64,000 nt of DNA. Origin: Comamonas sp. KCTC 72670. GTDB taxonomy: Bacteria > Myxococcota > Myxococcia > Myxococcales > Myxococcaceae. The position numbers and the translations under genes were made by a program. Below the pieces are notes generated by a model, which was given only the letters and a program-made list of their open reading frames with translations, did no database searches and was not told the DNA's origin. The DNA lies in assembly GCA_014656495.1 (NCBI GenBank), contig BNCN01000002.1, positions 310,001 through 374,000 on the forward strand, read 5' to 3'. Of this stretch, positions 10,853 through 20,246 are shown piece by piece (the first letter of the stretch is position 1; each line of letters opens with the position of its first letter).

Positions 10853-13800
10853 TCAGACCTTGAAGTGCCGGATGGCGGTGGCGCCCGCTGCTTCTCCGGG
10901 AGGGACGCCCGCCGCCGCGGCGGCCGCGGCGCTCGTGGGGGCGCTCCGTGGCACGAGTGCCCGGACGGTGGCGATGGCCGCCGCGGCATCCTCGGAGGCC
11001 CCCGAGGCACGCAGCTCGCTCGCGTCCGAGAGGGCGACGGAGATGGGGTGTGCCATGCCCACGCTGAGGCTGTTGGCGGCCAGGTCGACCTGACCGGCGT
11101 TGATGCCCAGGGTCGACGCGCTGGCCGCCGCCGCGACGGCCCGGTTGTTGGCGGGGCCACCCGGAGCAAGCTGGGTGACGGCCATGGCCGCGGCGACGGC
11201 CGCGCTCGCCTCCGAGGACGCGCCCGCGAGCAGGGCGGTCTGTGCGTCCGTGGCGGCGGCGACCACGCCCAGGGCGAGGGTCCCCGCGGCGGCGTTCGCG
11301 GCTGCCGGCGGTACGCCCGCGGCCGCCGCGGCCGCCGCGTGGCATTCGGCCGTCGCGGCCACGGTGGGTAAGGCCAGCGCCGCCGCGGTGACGAGGGTGT
11401 CGGCCGCCGCCACCGCCGCGCCGGCCTCCGCGCTGGAGTTCGCGACGACGGTGGCCGCCACGGCGGTGGCCCCGACCGCGGGCACGGGGCCGGCGACCAG
11501 GGCGGCCGCGGCGGCCTCCGCGGCCACGGCGGCGCCTCCCACGGCGGCGGTGACGGAGGCGGTGGCCGCGGCGTAACAGACGGCGGCGTGCACGGGGTTC
11601 GCGGGCGCCGCGCCCGTGGTGGTCAGGATGACGGACGCGGCGGCCACGGCGGCGGCGGCCTTGGCCGTGGAGGCGGCGACCGCGGCGGGGATGTTGCCTG
11701 GGAGAGGAGGGATGCCGACGCCGGCGAGCGTGCGCTCGCAGACTTCCACGGCGAGTGTGGCGACCAGGGGGACGGTGGCCGCGGCGGCGGCGTGACAGAT
11801 GCCCGCGTCCGCTGGCGCGCCGGGCGTCAAGCCCGCGTGGGCCACCGCGAGCCGCGCCGAGACGACCGCGGCGATGGCCGGCAAGCTGATTCCCGCCGTG
11901 CCCATGAGCTGGAGATAGTTCGCGGCGACAGGGGGCCCTGCGGCAATGGCATTGGCCACGGCGTCCAGGTACGCGGGATTGGGGGCCCCCGCGACCATGG
12001 CGGAGATGGCGGCCACCCGGGCGGCGACGGCCGCTGGCAGGTTCGCGCCCAGGGCGCAGGCGTGGGCGCTTCCGATGACCGCCGCCGCGAACGCATCTGT
12101 GGGGAGGCCCGCGCTCGCGGCATTGGCGCCAGCGGCCGCACTGAGGATGTGTCCGGGGACCTGCGCCGTGGCGGCGGCGATGGCAGCCCCGACAGGCTCT
12201 CCGCACGACACCGCCACGGCCGCCAGCAGCGCGGCCAGGTCCGCGGCGGGCAGTCCCATCCCCAGCACCGCCTGGTGGGCCTCGGCGACGGCGGCGGCGG
12301 CGGTGTTGGGCACCATCGGGCCCGCGAGCAGCATGGCGCCAGGCGAGAGGGGGGCCCCGTGGAAGACGTTCCCGCGCTCCATTCTCGCGGGCCACCAGGC
12401 CCTCAGGGTCGCCGCGGCCACGTGGATGCAAGCCGTCGTCGCGTGGGCCGCCTCGACCCCGGCGCTCGCCGCGGCGGCGAAGGGCACCGCGGCTCGGGCC
12501 GCGGTGGCGTACGGCACGGCGTGGCGCGCCGCTCTCACCGCGGGGAGGCCCTCACGGCCGAGCCGCGCGGCGGCCACCGCGGCCAACGGGGGGGCCGCGG
12601 CGGCGGCGGCGGCGGGGACCACGCCCATGGCGGTGGCGACGGCGGTGGCCGGCGCGCCGCCGACCGCGAGCGCCCTCGCCACGGCCACCTCACTGCAGCC
12701 GTGGCAGGTCCGGGAGAGCGTGCCCGAGGCGGCGGAGACCGGACGCAGCGGGCCTTCGTAGAGGAACCCCACTTCCCATCCGAGCGCGAGGTGCCCGCGG
12801 GGGCTGTCATCCGGCTGGGCGCTCTGGTCCGCGTGGACGCTGGTGTTGCGCCGGAAGTCCCATCCCCGCCGACGGTACTTGTCGATGGCGAGGTGGGCGG
12901 GATGGCCCACGCCTTGGGAGGGATACCGGTGCGCGAAGGGCGGGACGGCGGCGGCGCCGCCCGTCTGGATGCCGACGCCATAGGAGTAACCGATGCGGTT
13001 GGCGGGGTCGTGGGGCAGTCCGGCCGCGGCGGGCGCGCCCGCGGCTTGTCCGTTCTGCGCCGCGCGCGCCGCCTCGACGACGGCCGACACCGCATCGATG
13101 GGCGCCGCGGCGCCGAGGGCCGCGAGGGCGGCGGATATCTCGACCACCGCCAAGGGAAACTGCGCCAGCGTCTGACCGCGTGACACCATCGCGTCCAGGA
13201 CGACCTCGAGCGACATGGGGACGGGCGCGAAGGCGTTGACGATGGCGGAGGCCGTGTTCAGCGGGTCGATGGGCGCGCTCTGCGCGAGCCCCAGCGCGCC
13301 TTGCACCGCCGCGAGGGGCGGGTTGGGGATGGCGCCGACCGCGGTGACGAAATAGGGATGGGTCGCGGGCGGGAGGTTCGCGATGCCCGCCCCGGCGAGG
13401 ACCCCCGCGGTGGCAGGCGCGCCAGCGATGATGGCCATGTGGGCCGCGGTGCCAATGGCCGTGGCGACGGCCGCAGAGACGGCGCCGCCCGCGGCGATGC
13501 TGCGCCGTACCGCGACCGCGGCGGCGACGGCCTGCCACACCGGTTGGGGCGCTCCGGGGCGCGCGGCCACGTGAATCCGCTCCACCGCGCGCCGCGTGGA
13601 GGTGACGTGCGCGGCGAGAGGGGGCGCCGCCTGCGCCACGACGGCCGCCGTGGCGGCCCGGACCACTTCGGGACCGCCAGGGACGGCGGTCACGGGGCCC
13701 AATCCAGGCACCATCGCGACGCCGCCGCCGCCCAGCGCGGCGGTCACCGCGCCCCACGCCAGGGCCGTCGCGCCCGCCAGCGCGCCCGGTAGGGCGCCGC

Positions 13801-16798
13801 CCGTGGCCACGTTGGCCAGCAGCGTGAACTGCGCTTGCGGTGTGCCGGGGGCGCCTGCTTCCAGGACCACGGACGTCGCCGCGGCGACGCACACTTGCAG
13901 CGCGGTGCCACCCACGATGGACGCGGTGTCCGCGGCGTGCACCGCCACCGCGGACAGTCGCGCCAGGTTCGGGGGGAGTGGCGCGGGGAGCGCGGCCGCA
14001 GCCGCGGCCGCCGTGGCGGTCCTCCGGATGTTGGAGCCAGGGAGGGCGGCGACCGCGTCATGCGCGGTCGCCGCCGCGCGAGTCGGCAGCGTGTTGGGCG
14101 CCCACGGGATGTTGGCGGGGTTGAGCGCGCTGGAGCCCACCTTGTTGGAGCCGTGGTGGGTCGCGGTCAGGCTGACGACGACGGGCGGATGGGCGACGGT
14201 GGCGAAAGGAAGCACCACGGCCGCGCCGGGGGCCCCTCCTCCAGGGGGGACGAAGGGCCGCCGCTGGGCGGGAATGAACTGGTAGTTGACGTCCCCGGTG
14301 AGGAGCACGAAGCGCTCGTTGGCGTGGTAGGGCGCCTCGCCTTGGAGGGGTTGTGGCAGCGCGGGGGCCACCGCGTTGCAGACGGCCACCGGATTGCTGA
14401 CGCCCACGGCGCGAGCGACCTCTCCCTCCAGGGACAGGCCGGGGATCGCGGGCAGCAGCGGGAAGGCCTGGGTCCGCGCCACGGCCCTCACCGCGGCCCG
14501 GACGGACTCGGCTCCGCCCACCACGCCCGTGACGGCTCCGGCGCCCGCCACCGCCCCAATGGGGTCGGGTGGCGGGGGCATGAGGGCGCCCTGGATGAGC
14601 GCCAGCGCCACGGCGGGAGCGCCGAGGGGCGGCAGCGGGGGGCCTCCCGCCGCTGCCTGTCCAATCGCGGTGTAGGTCCCGAGCGCGGTCCCTGGCGCGC
14701 CGTTCGCCACCACGATGGCCGTGCCGGCGGAAGCCGCGAGCTGCGCGAGGGTGCCCCCGGCGAGCGCCGCTGCGTCCGCCGCCATCTCCGCGGCGAGCCC
14801 CAGCAGCGTCGCCGTGGCGGGGGCCAGCGCGGGTTGGGCCACGGCCACCGCCGCGATGATGAGCCGTTGCCGGGCGGTGAGCAGCGCGCCGGGCGTCCCC
14901 GGGCCCACGGCAGCCAGGGCGGCGCCGGCCTGCCGCCGGGCGAGGAGCGCCGCGGGGTTGGGGTTGCCTCCACCGGGCTGCATCGCCGCGAGGAACGCGG
15001 GCAGGCCCGCGACCATGTTGGGGAGGTTCGGTCCGTTGAACGCCGCGCCCACCCAGCCCGGTGGCGCGCCGCCACCAATGGTGACGAGACGGCGGCCCGC
15101 GCCACCCAGGTTGTTGGCGTCGCCCGCCGCGGGCCCCGCGGGGACAGCCCCCACGCCGGCCGCGTCTCGCACGCAGACGTACACGGAGAGCCCGGAGTTG
15201 TTGCGCGGGTCCGAGCCCTGGGCGAGCGGGTTCTGGTTGTCGCGGTAGTTGCGTTCGACGAAGCCCCACGGAAACCGCATGTGGCTGCCGCCCGGGCGGT
15301 TCCAGGAGCTCGGTGTGCCACGAGGCTGCGCGGCCGTTCCAGGCCGGCCCGAGGCCGTCCAGATGTGGAACTCCCCCCCGTCATGAACCACCCGCGCGAC
15401 GGTGTCCCGGCACACCGCGGTCCCCATGTGTTGCTGGGGCGCGAGCCATCTGCAGCGGAAGGACTCCGGGTAGAAGCGCCCCAGGTCGCAGTGGTCCATG
15501 TCCCAGTGGGACAGGATGATGAGCGGCCCGTTGCACAGGCACGGGCCCACGCAGTGGCCCTGGGGAATGAGGGGGAAGGTGGACTGCTGTCCGTTGGCCG
15601 GGCTGCCGAAGTCGTAGAAGACGATGGCGCGGCCCTGATTGTCGTACAGCACGGAGCACGAACCCTGGCCCACGTTGAACAGCCCGACGAACGGCGCGAA
15701 CGCGCGGTTGGGGTCCGACGCATCCATCGGGTTGGGCGCGCCGCTGCCCACGTAGGCGTGGGCGGTGGGCGGCGGGGCCAGCGGCGGCCGTGAAGGGGGT
15801 GTGCGTTGCTGGACGGGCACCCTTCCGCCGGAGGGGATTGGCGCGCCCGCCCCGGCGAGCACGAGCCCCGGGGGCGGCGGCATCCAGTCGTCGAAGAACT
15901 CCACCACCTCCTCGGTGATGGTGCGCGCGTGCTGGGCCCACCGGCGGACGGCGGAGCGCATCCGCTCGATGAGCGCCGAGGTGGCCACGCGGGCCGTCAC
16001 GGGAATGGGGAGGGGCGCGGCGGGGATGCCGAAGGGGTCCTTCAGCGGGGGCTCGGGCGTGGGGCTCCGGCCTCCGCCACCAGGGCCCCCCGGGCGGGGC
16101 GGCGGTGGCGGCAGGGGTGGTTCGGGGAGGGGGAAGTGGAGGAGCTTGAGGGCCGCCTGCGTCAGCGCGCCGCCGGAGCTGTCCTCCACGAAGACGAAGC
16201 GCCGCATCCACCGTTCCACGGGCGGCGCATCCGTTTCCGGAGTGAACCCCCGCACCACATGGACGCCCGCGCGCCGCACCTGTCCGCCGCGCACGAAGTC
16301 GTCGTCGGGCCGGGTGCTCTCCGGCGCGGACTGGAGCTCCAGATGGAACCAGTCCGTTTCGTGGAGGTCATCGCGCAGCGGGTCCCCCGGCGCGAGCTCG
16401 AACTCGAACACGGACACCGGCGCGAAGTCCCTGCCCCCGTCGATGACGCGCCGCAGGAACCAGTAGTAGACGACATAGAAGATGGTGAGCTGCTCTTCCG
16501 TCTGGGCGTCGTGGATGTCCTCGAAGCGCCGGCCGTTGATGACGGCGTTGAAGAAGGAGAGGAAGTCGCCCGGGTTGAAGAGCTTCTCCAGCTCGCTCCA
16601 GACCTTGTCCATCCAGTCCCGCTCGACGCACTCCAGGCGCACGTAGAGCGGGTCATCCGCCTCGCCCTCCGCCTCCGTGACGAACGCGTAGTAGCGGCCG
16701 GGGAACCGGACGTTGAGCGTGTTGATTTCGCCGCCCCGCGCGACATGCCCGACGCGAGGGCGCCGGGGCGGCGTTTCGGGGGACTCGCGCTCAGGCAC
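10853..16798 (-). CDS. Giant metallo-beta-lactamase-fold protein split by alanine-rich insertions
   Basis: A protein of 1,981 residues from GTG at 16798. That start has GGGAGG 6 nt upstream and overlaps the LysM stop as GTGCCTGA. An unrecognised folded domain (about 20-210) and proline-rich linkers (about 222-250 and 305-345) come first. A ComEC-like metallo-beta-lactamase fold follows: FNVGQG (374-379), metal motif HWDMDH (431-436), LTGDV (Asp836), THHGS (880-884) and a terminal GHPAHLAI (1298-1305) with RGHLALGW. Alanine-rich stretches interrupt it at about 578-820 and 891-1266 and form the tail from 1374. High third-position GC and motifs on both sides of each insertion argue for one real frame. 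There is no signal peptide. Function is unknown; hydrolysis of a nucleotide, nucleic acid or envelope substrate is possible. Confidence 0.82.
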   Translation of the reverse strand: MPERESPETPPRRPRVGHVARGGEINTLNVRFPGRYYAFVTEAEGEADDPLYVRLECVERDWMDKVWSELEKLFNPGDFLSFFNAVINGRRFEDIHDAQTEEQLTIFYVVYYWFLRRVIDGGRDFAPVSVFEFELAPGDPLRDDLHETDWFHLELQSAPESTRPDDDFVRGGQVRRAGVHVVRGFTPETDAPPVERWMRRFVFVEDSSGGALTQAALKLLHFPLPEPPLPPPPPRPGGPGGGGRSPTPEPPLKDPFGIPAAPLPIPVTARVATSALIERMRSAVRRWAQHARTITEEVVEFFDDWMPPPPGLVLAGAGAPIPSGGRVPVQQRTPPSRPPLAPPPTAHAYVGSGAPNPMDASDPNRAFAPFVGLFNVGQGSCSVLYDNQGRAIVFYDFGSPANGQQSTFPLIPQGHCVGPCLCNGPLIILSHWDMDHCDLGRFYPESFRCRWLAPQQHMGTAVCRDTVARVVHDGGEFHIWTASGRPGTAAQPRGTPSSWNRPGGSHMRFPWGFVERNYRDNQNPLAQGSDPRNNSGLSVYVCVRDAAGVGAVPAGPAAGDANNLGGAGRRLVTIGGGAPPGWVGAAFNGPNLPNMVAGLPAFLAAMQPGGGNPNPAALLARRQAGAALAAVGPGTPGALLTARQRLIIAAVAVAQPALAPATATLLGLAAEMAADAAALAGGTLAQLAASAGTAIVVANGAPGTALGTYTAIGQAAAGGPPLPPLGAPAVALALIQGALMPPPPDPIGAVAGAGAVTGVVGGAESVRAAVRAVARTQAFPLLPAIPGLSLEGEVARAVGVSNPVAVCNAVAPALPQPLQGEAPYHANERFVLLTGDVNYQFIPAQRRPFVPPGGGAPGAAVVLPFATVAHPPVVVSLTATHHGSNKVGSSALNPANIPWAPNTLPTRAAATAHDAVAALPGSNIRRTATAAAAAAALPAPLPPNLARLSAVAVHAADTASIVGGTALQVCVAAATSVVLEAGAPGTPQAQFTLLANVATGGALPGALAGATALAWGAVTAALGGGGVAMVPGLGPVTAVPGGPEVVRAATAAVVAQAAPPLAAHVTSTRRAVERIHVAARPGAPQPVWQAVAAAVAVRRSIAAGGAVSAAVATAIGTAAHMAIIAGAPATAGVLAGAGIANLPPATHPYFVTAVGAIPNPPLAAVQGALGLAQSAPIDPLNTASAIVNAFAPVPMSLEVVLDAMVSRGQTLAQFPLAVVEISAALAALGAAAPIDAVSAVVEAARAAQNGQAAGAPAAAGLPHDPANRIGYSYGVGIQTGGAAAVPPFAHRYPSQGVGHPAHLAIDKYRRRGWDFRRNTSVHADQSAQPDDSPRGHLALGWEVGFLYEGPLRPVSAASGTLSRTCHGCSEVAVARALAVGGAPATAVATAMGVVPAAAAAAAPPLAAVAAARLGREGLPAVRAARHAVPYATAARAAVPFAAAASAGVEAAHATTACIHVAAATLRAWWPARMERGNVFHGAPLSPGAMLLAGPMVPNTAAAAVAEAHQAVLGMGLPAADLAALLAAVAVSCGEPVGAAIAAATAQVPGHILSAAAGANAASAGLPTDAFAAAVIGSAHACALGANLPAAVAARVAAISAMVAGAPNPAYLDAVANAIAAGPPVAANYLQLMGTAGISLPAIAAVVSARLAVAHAGLTPGAPADAGICHAAAAATVPLVATLAVEVCERTLAGVGIPPLPGNIPAAVAASTAKAAAAVAAASVILTTTGAAPANPVHAAVCYAAATASVTAAVGGAAVAAEAAAAALVAGPVPAVGATAVAATVVANSSAEAGAAVAAADTLVTAAALALPTVAATAECHAAAAAAAGVPPAAANAAAGTLALGVVAAATDAQTALLAGASSEASAAVAAAMAVTQLAPGGPANNRAVAAAASASTLGINAGQVDLAANSLSVGMAHPISVALSDASELRASGASEDAAAAIATVRALVPRSAPTSAAAAAAAGVPPGEAAGATAIRHFKV

Positions 16799-17408
16799 CG
16801 TGGGCCTCCCGCAGCTTGCTCCGCGTGGCGTCATCCACCGTGCCCGTGGGCATCATCCCGGCCTCGGCTTGGAAGCTCGCGACGGCGGCGGTGAGGGCGT
16901 CCTCCTCCGTGGCGTCCTCCGCCAGGAAGCCCAGGTTGACCAGCCGCGCTCGCAACCCTTCATCGGTGCTGATGGGCTGGAGCGTGCCCAGCGACAGCGT
17001 GTACTCCTCCCCGCCGACCTCCAGCTTCGCCTCTCGGGTACCGGGAGGAATCCCGCAGTCGATGAGGCCCTGGTCGTTCGTCTCGCCTTCGTGGACGACC
17101 TGCCCCAGGGTGAGCCGGTAGGGCACGCGGGTCCGAGGGGCGCCGTTCTCGTGCAGCCGCAGGCGGAATCGCTCGGGGATGCCCTTGAGCTTGAACGTGT
17201 GGGTGCGGCCCGTCGCGCAGGGGACGTGCCGGGCCTCCTTGTCCGGGAGCGCCACCACGTCACCCGGCTTGAGGACGTGCGGGCTGGTCCGCTCCTGGCG
17301 CAGCGCTTCGTTTCCAGGCGCCTCCCAGACGCGTTGGGGGCTCAGCCCGTGGGCATGGGCGATACTGGAGACGCAGTCGCCTTCTTCAACGGTGTAGGTG
17401 CGGGCCAT
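16791..17408 (-). CDS. LysM and peptidoglycan-binding-domain protein
   Basis: About 205 residues. An N-terminal LysM-like unit (YTVEEGDCVSSIAHAHGL through LKPGDVVALPD) is followed by a beta-rich middle (RTHTFKLKGIPERFRLRL) and a C-terminal PG_binding_1-like helix bundle (LRARLVNLGF through GTVDDATRSKL). There is no signal peptide. Proteins of this layout are often encoded beside type VI secretion or contractile-injection effectors, so it may bind or load the product of the next gene. That link is family knowledge plus inference, and no secretion genes are in the window. The next gene starts inside its stop codon, indicating co-translation. An in-frame ATG at 17423 would add five residues; MARTYTVE is preferred as the more usual beginning. 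Confidence 0.85.
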   Translation of the reverse strand: MARTYTVEEGDCVSSIAHAHGLSPQRVWEAPGNEALRQERTSPHVLKPGDVVALPDKEARHVPCATGRTHTFKLKGIPERFRLRLHENGAPRTRVPYRLTLGQVVHEGETNDQGLIDCGIPPGTREAKLEVGGEEYTLSLGTLQPISTDEGLRARLVNLGFLAEDATEEDALTAAVASFQAEAGMMPTGTVDDATRSKLREAHGA

Positions 17409-17495
17409 GGCGTGCCGAGTCACGGACCCATGCAGCGCATGTGCCGCGCGCGTCCGGCGGGATGCCAGGGCCGCGCACGGCGAACGCTGATGCGA

Positions 17496-17537
17496 GCGCG
17501 TCGCGGCGGGACGCAGGTGCGTCGCGCCGTGACGCGC
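17496..17537. repeat. Near-perfect 20-bp inverted repeat, terminator-like
   Basis: Arms 17496-17515 and 17518-17537 match at 18 of 20 positions with a 2-nt loop; the centre is GACGCA-GG-TGCGTC. It begins 8 bp after the aminopeptidase stop and ends about 90 bp before the LysM start on the same strand, so it may end one transcript or serve as an operator for the next. Confidence 0.6.
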
Positions 17538-17544
17538 CGCTGTT

Positions 17545-20232
17545 TCAGCGGACCTTCTTGAGGAAGTCCCGGACGCTCTGTTCGTTCAGCCGGGCGGACG
17601 CGCCGCACAGGCGGATGGACTCCAGCGTGGTGGCGAGGGCGTGCGAGGCGTTGTCGAGCTTCGCGATGCGCGGCGTGAGGAAGGCCTCCACCTCGTTGGC
17701 GCTCTGCTCGCTGCACAGCGTGCCCGTCAGCCCGATGAGGGAGGCGACCTCGTCCGAGCGCATCCGGCTGGCCAGCGCGTCGAAGTGCTCCTGGTAGAAC
17801 GCCCAGGCGAGCGCCCGGGTCTCCGCCTTGGTGAAGGCCCCCATGAGGATGGGGCGGGTGTCGCGCACGTCGAACTCGTTGCCCACCACCAGGGCCAGCG
17901 CCTCGCGCATCAGCGCCGGGTCGCGGAAGCCGCCCAGCGTGCCGAAGACGCGCGAGCGCTCGGTCCGGTCCTCCGTCGCGCGGGCCCGCGCGAGCAGCGT
18001 GTCGAAGAACGCCTTGTCGCCGTTGCGCGCCGCCACCGTGAGCGCGAGGGACACGGCCTCGGGGTGGACGGCCTTGCGGTCCACGAGCCACGCCTTCACG
18101 AGCCGGTTCGCCTCACGGACCAACGCCGGGTCCTGGCCCTGCAGGGCGGCCAGCGCCAGCAGCCGCGGACGCGAGGATTTCACCGCGTCGTCGTCGCCCG
18201 GGCGGGGCTCCCAGCCCAGGGCCTTGGCGCGCGGGCCGTACAGCGTGGCCACCCAGGCGCGGAAGCGCGCCCGCTCGTCGGTGGACAGCCGCTCCTCGTC
18301 GACGGCGTACAGCAGCCGGGCGCCGCTCTGCACGATGATGCGGTGGTCGTCCTTCGCGGTCGAGGGGACGTGGCGCAGGGCATCTCCGAGCGGCAGGTCG
18401 CCCCGGTTCGCGGAGGCCTCCATGTCGGAGAGCAACATCATGCGCTCTCGCACCGTCAGGGCGCCCTTCGGCGCGGCGGCCACGCGGTCGAGCTGCTCCC
18501 GCGTGTACCCCGCGCGGTAGTAACCCGTGCCACCCGCGTTGAGCAGCACCCACGCGGGGCAGCGCGTGTTGGGCAGCGCCAATTCGCCGGTGGCCTCGGT
18601 GAGGAGCGTGCACGCGCGCTCGGACGCCTTGCCCGTGCCAGCGCGCACGCACACCGGAACGGACCACGTCTGCGCCGCGCTCACGGTGGAGCCCGCGGGG
18701 ACATAGCGCTCCTGCGCGAGCTTCAGCTTCGCGGGCGCGCCCGGTTGGCACTGCAGCTCGGCGGTGATGCGCGGGGCGCCCGGCTGGTCGATGAAGCTGC
18801 GGAACGCGCGGGCGACCTCCGGCCCCGCCGCGGCGCTCAGCGTGCTCGCGAAGTCGTCCGCCGTCGTCGTGCCCCAGGCGTTCTTGCGGATGTGGCCGCG
18901 CAGCAGCTCGCGCATGCGCTCCTCGCCCAGCCAGGACTCGAACATGTCGATGATGGCCGAGCCCTTGGCGTACGTGGTGCCGTTGTCGAACGCGCCCAGG
19001 ACCTCGTCATGCGTGTTGGCCGGCTTGCGCACCGGCAGGGAGGCGGCGAGCGAGTCCGTGTCCAGGGCGAACAGCGCGGACTGGGTGTGCTGCTCCAGCG
19101 CGAACTCCCAGCTCGGGTCGAAGCGCTCCACCGTCTTGCGGTCCAGCCACGAGGTGAGCGACTCGTTGAGCCAGATGTCGTCCCACCAGTTGCAGGTGAC
19201 GATGTTGCCGAACCAGTAGTGGCCCAGCTCGTGGTTGGCGATGTTCACGTACCAGCGGCGGCGCGCGAGCGTCTCCTCGCCGGGGCGGATGAGCGTCAGC
19301 GGCTGCCCGAGCGCGACGAGGCCCGGGTGCTCCATGGTGCCCCAGTAGCGAGGCACCACGGCCACGTCGAGCTTCTCGTACGGGTACGTCATGTCGAAGT
19401 AGTCCTCGATGAGCGAGACGATGCGCGGCGTGACGCTGGCCGCGTAGGCCGTCTCGGCGCCCCGGCCGCGGGGCACGATGAAGCGCAGCGGCGCGGCGTT
19501 GCGGCCCGCGGTGCCCGCCTCCACGATGTCGAAGGGGCCCACCACGAACGCGACGAGGTAGCTGGGCATCGGCTTGCTCTCGGCGAACGTGACGCGCGCC
19601 AGGCCGCCCTCCAGCTTCTCGCGCGAGACGATGGGGTGGTTGGCGAGCGCGACGTGCTCCTCCTTCGCGGTGATGCGGAGGGTCCACGGCACCTTGAAGC
19701 CCGGCTCGTCGAAGCAGGGGAAGGCACGGCGCGCGTCGACGGGCTCGAAGAAGGTGTAGAGGTACGGCTCGCCGCCTTCCTCCACGGCGTAGAGGCCCTG
19801 GCTGCGCTCGCGGTCCACCTGGCCGGTGAAGCTGAGGTGGATGCGGGCCTTGCCGGGCGCGACGGCCTCGGGCAGCAGCAGGCCCAGGCGCCCCTCGCTG
19901 GCGGTGACGGGGCGCGCGTCCAGGGTGCGTCCATTCGTCTCGACGCGGGCCTGGGTGATTTCCAGGTCCTGGCCGTGCAGCCAGATCTGCCGCACGGACT
20001 CACGCACGTCCACGTCGATGGCGACGCTGCCCGAGAACGTCGGCTCGGCGGGCAGCAGCGTCAGGTCCAGCGCATAGCGCGTGGGCTGGACCGACTTCGG
20101 CAGTCGCAGCTCGGGAGGCTGGGCCTCGGGCCACTCCGGGGCCGCGCTCACGGGCGCGGCGGGTGGCGCTTCGGGCGCATGGGCACAGCGGAGGACGGCG
20201 ACCGCGACGAATAGGGGGATGAGCGAGCGCAT
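17545..20232 (-). CDS. M1-family metallo-aminopeptidase, exported
   Basis: A zinc aminopeptidase of 895 residues that removes N-terminal residues from peptides, probably in the periplasm or at the cell surface. The N terminus (MRSLIPLFVAVAVLRCAH) is a signal sequence; the Cys at 16 may be a lipid site although Arg before it is unusual. The catalytic HELGH (334-338) and downstream Glu357 in WLNES form the HEXXH-18-E zinc site. The substrate motif usually GAMEN appears as GTMEH. A C-terminal helical ERAP1-like domain completes the usual length. A predator feeding on prey protein would use such an enzyme. TAGCGT sits 8 nt before the ATG and there is no Shine-Dalgarno sequence. Confidence 0.92.
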   Translation of the reverse strand: MRSLIPLFVAVAVLRCAHAPEAPPAAPVSAAPEWPEAQPPELRLPKSVQPTRYALDLTLLPAEPTFSGSVAIDVDVRESVRQIWLHGQDLEITQARVETNGRTLDARPVTASEGRLGLLLPEAVAPGKARIHLSFTGQVDRERSQGLYAVEEGGEPYLYTFFEPVDARRAFPCFDEPGFKVPWTLRITAKEEHVALANHPIVSREKLEGGLARVTFAESKPMPSYLVAFVVGPFDIVEAGTAGRNAAPLRFIVPRGRGAETAYAASVTPRIVSLIEDYFDMTYPYEKLDVAVVPRYWGTMEHPGLVALGQPLTLIRPGEETLARRRWYVNIANHELGHYWFGNIVTCNWWDDIWLNESLTSWLDRKTVERFDPSWEFALEQHTQSALFALDTDSLAASLPVRKPANTHDEVLGAFDNGTTYAKGSAIIDMFESWLGEERMRELLRGHIRKNAWGTTTADDFASTLSAAAGPEVARAFRSFIDQPGAPRITAELQCQPGAPAKLKLAQERYVPAGSTVSAAQTWSVPVCVRAGTGKASERACTLLTEATGELALPNTRCPAWVLLNAGGTGYYRAGYTREQLDRVAAAPKGALTVRERMMLLSDMEASANRGDLPLGDALRHVPSTAKDDHRIIVQSGARLLYAVDEERLSTDERARFRAWVATLYGPRAKALGWEPRPGDDDAVKSSRPRLLALAALQGQDPALVREANRLVKAWLVDRKAVHPEAVSLALTVAARNGDKAFFDTLLARARATEDRTERSRVFGTLGGFRDPALMREALALVVGNEFDVRDTRPILMGAFTKAETRALAWAFYQEHFDALASRMRSDEVASLIGLTGTLCSEQSANEVEAFLTPRIAKLDNASHALATTLESIRLCGASARLNEQSVRDFLKKVR

Positions 20233-20240
20233 GGGGCGCG

Positions 20241-20246
20241 ACGCTA
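20241..20246 (-). promoter_or_regulatory. Candidate -10 hexamer TAGCGT for the aminopeptidase
   Basis: TAGCGT (20246 to 20241) lies 8 nt before the ATG at 20232, as expected for a leaderless transcript. Confidence 0.4.

Noticed and set aside
10853-12700. Alanine-rich tail as a non-coding or wrong-frame artefact
   Set aside because: The frame continues without stops from recognisable MBL motifs, third codon positions are GC-rich, and internal repeats align at protein level.
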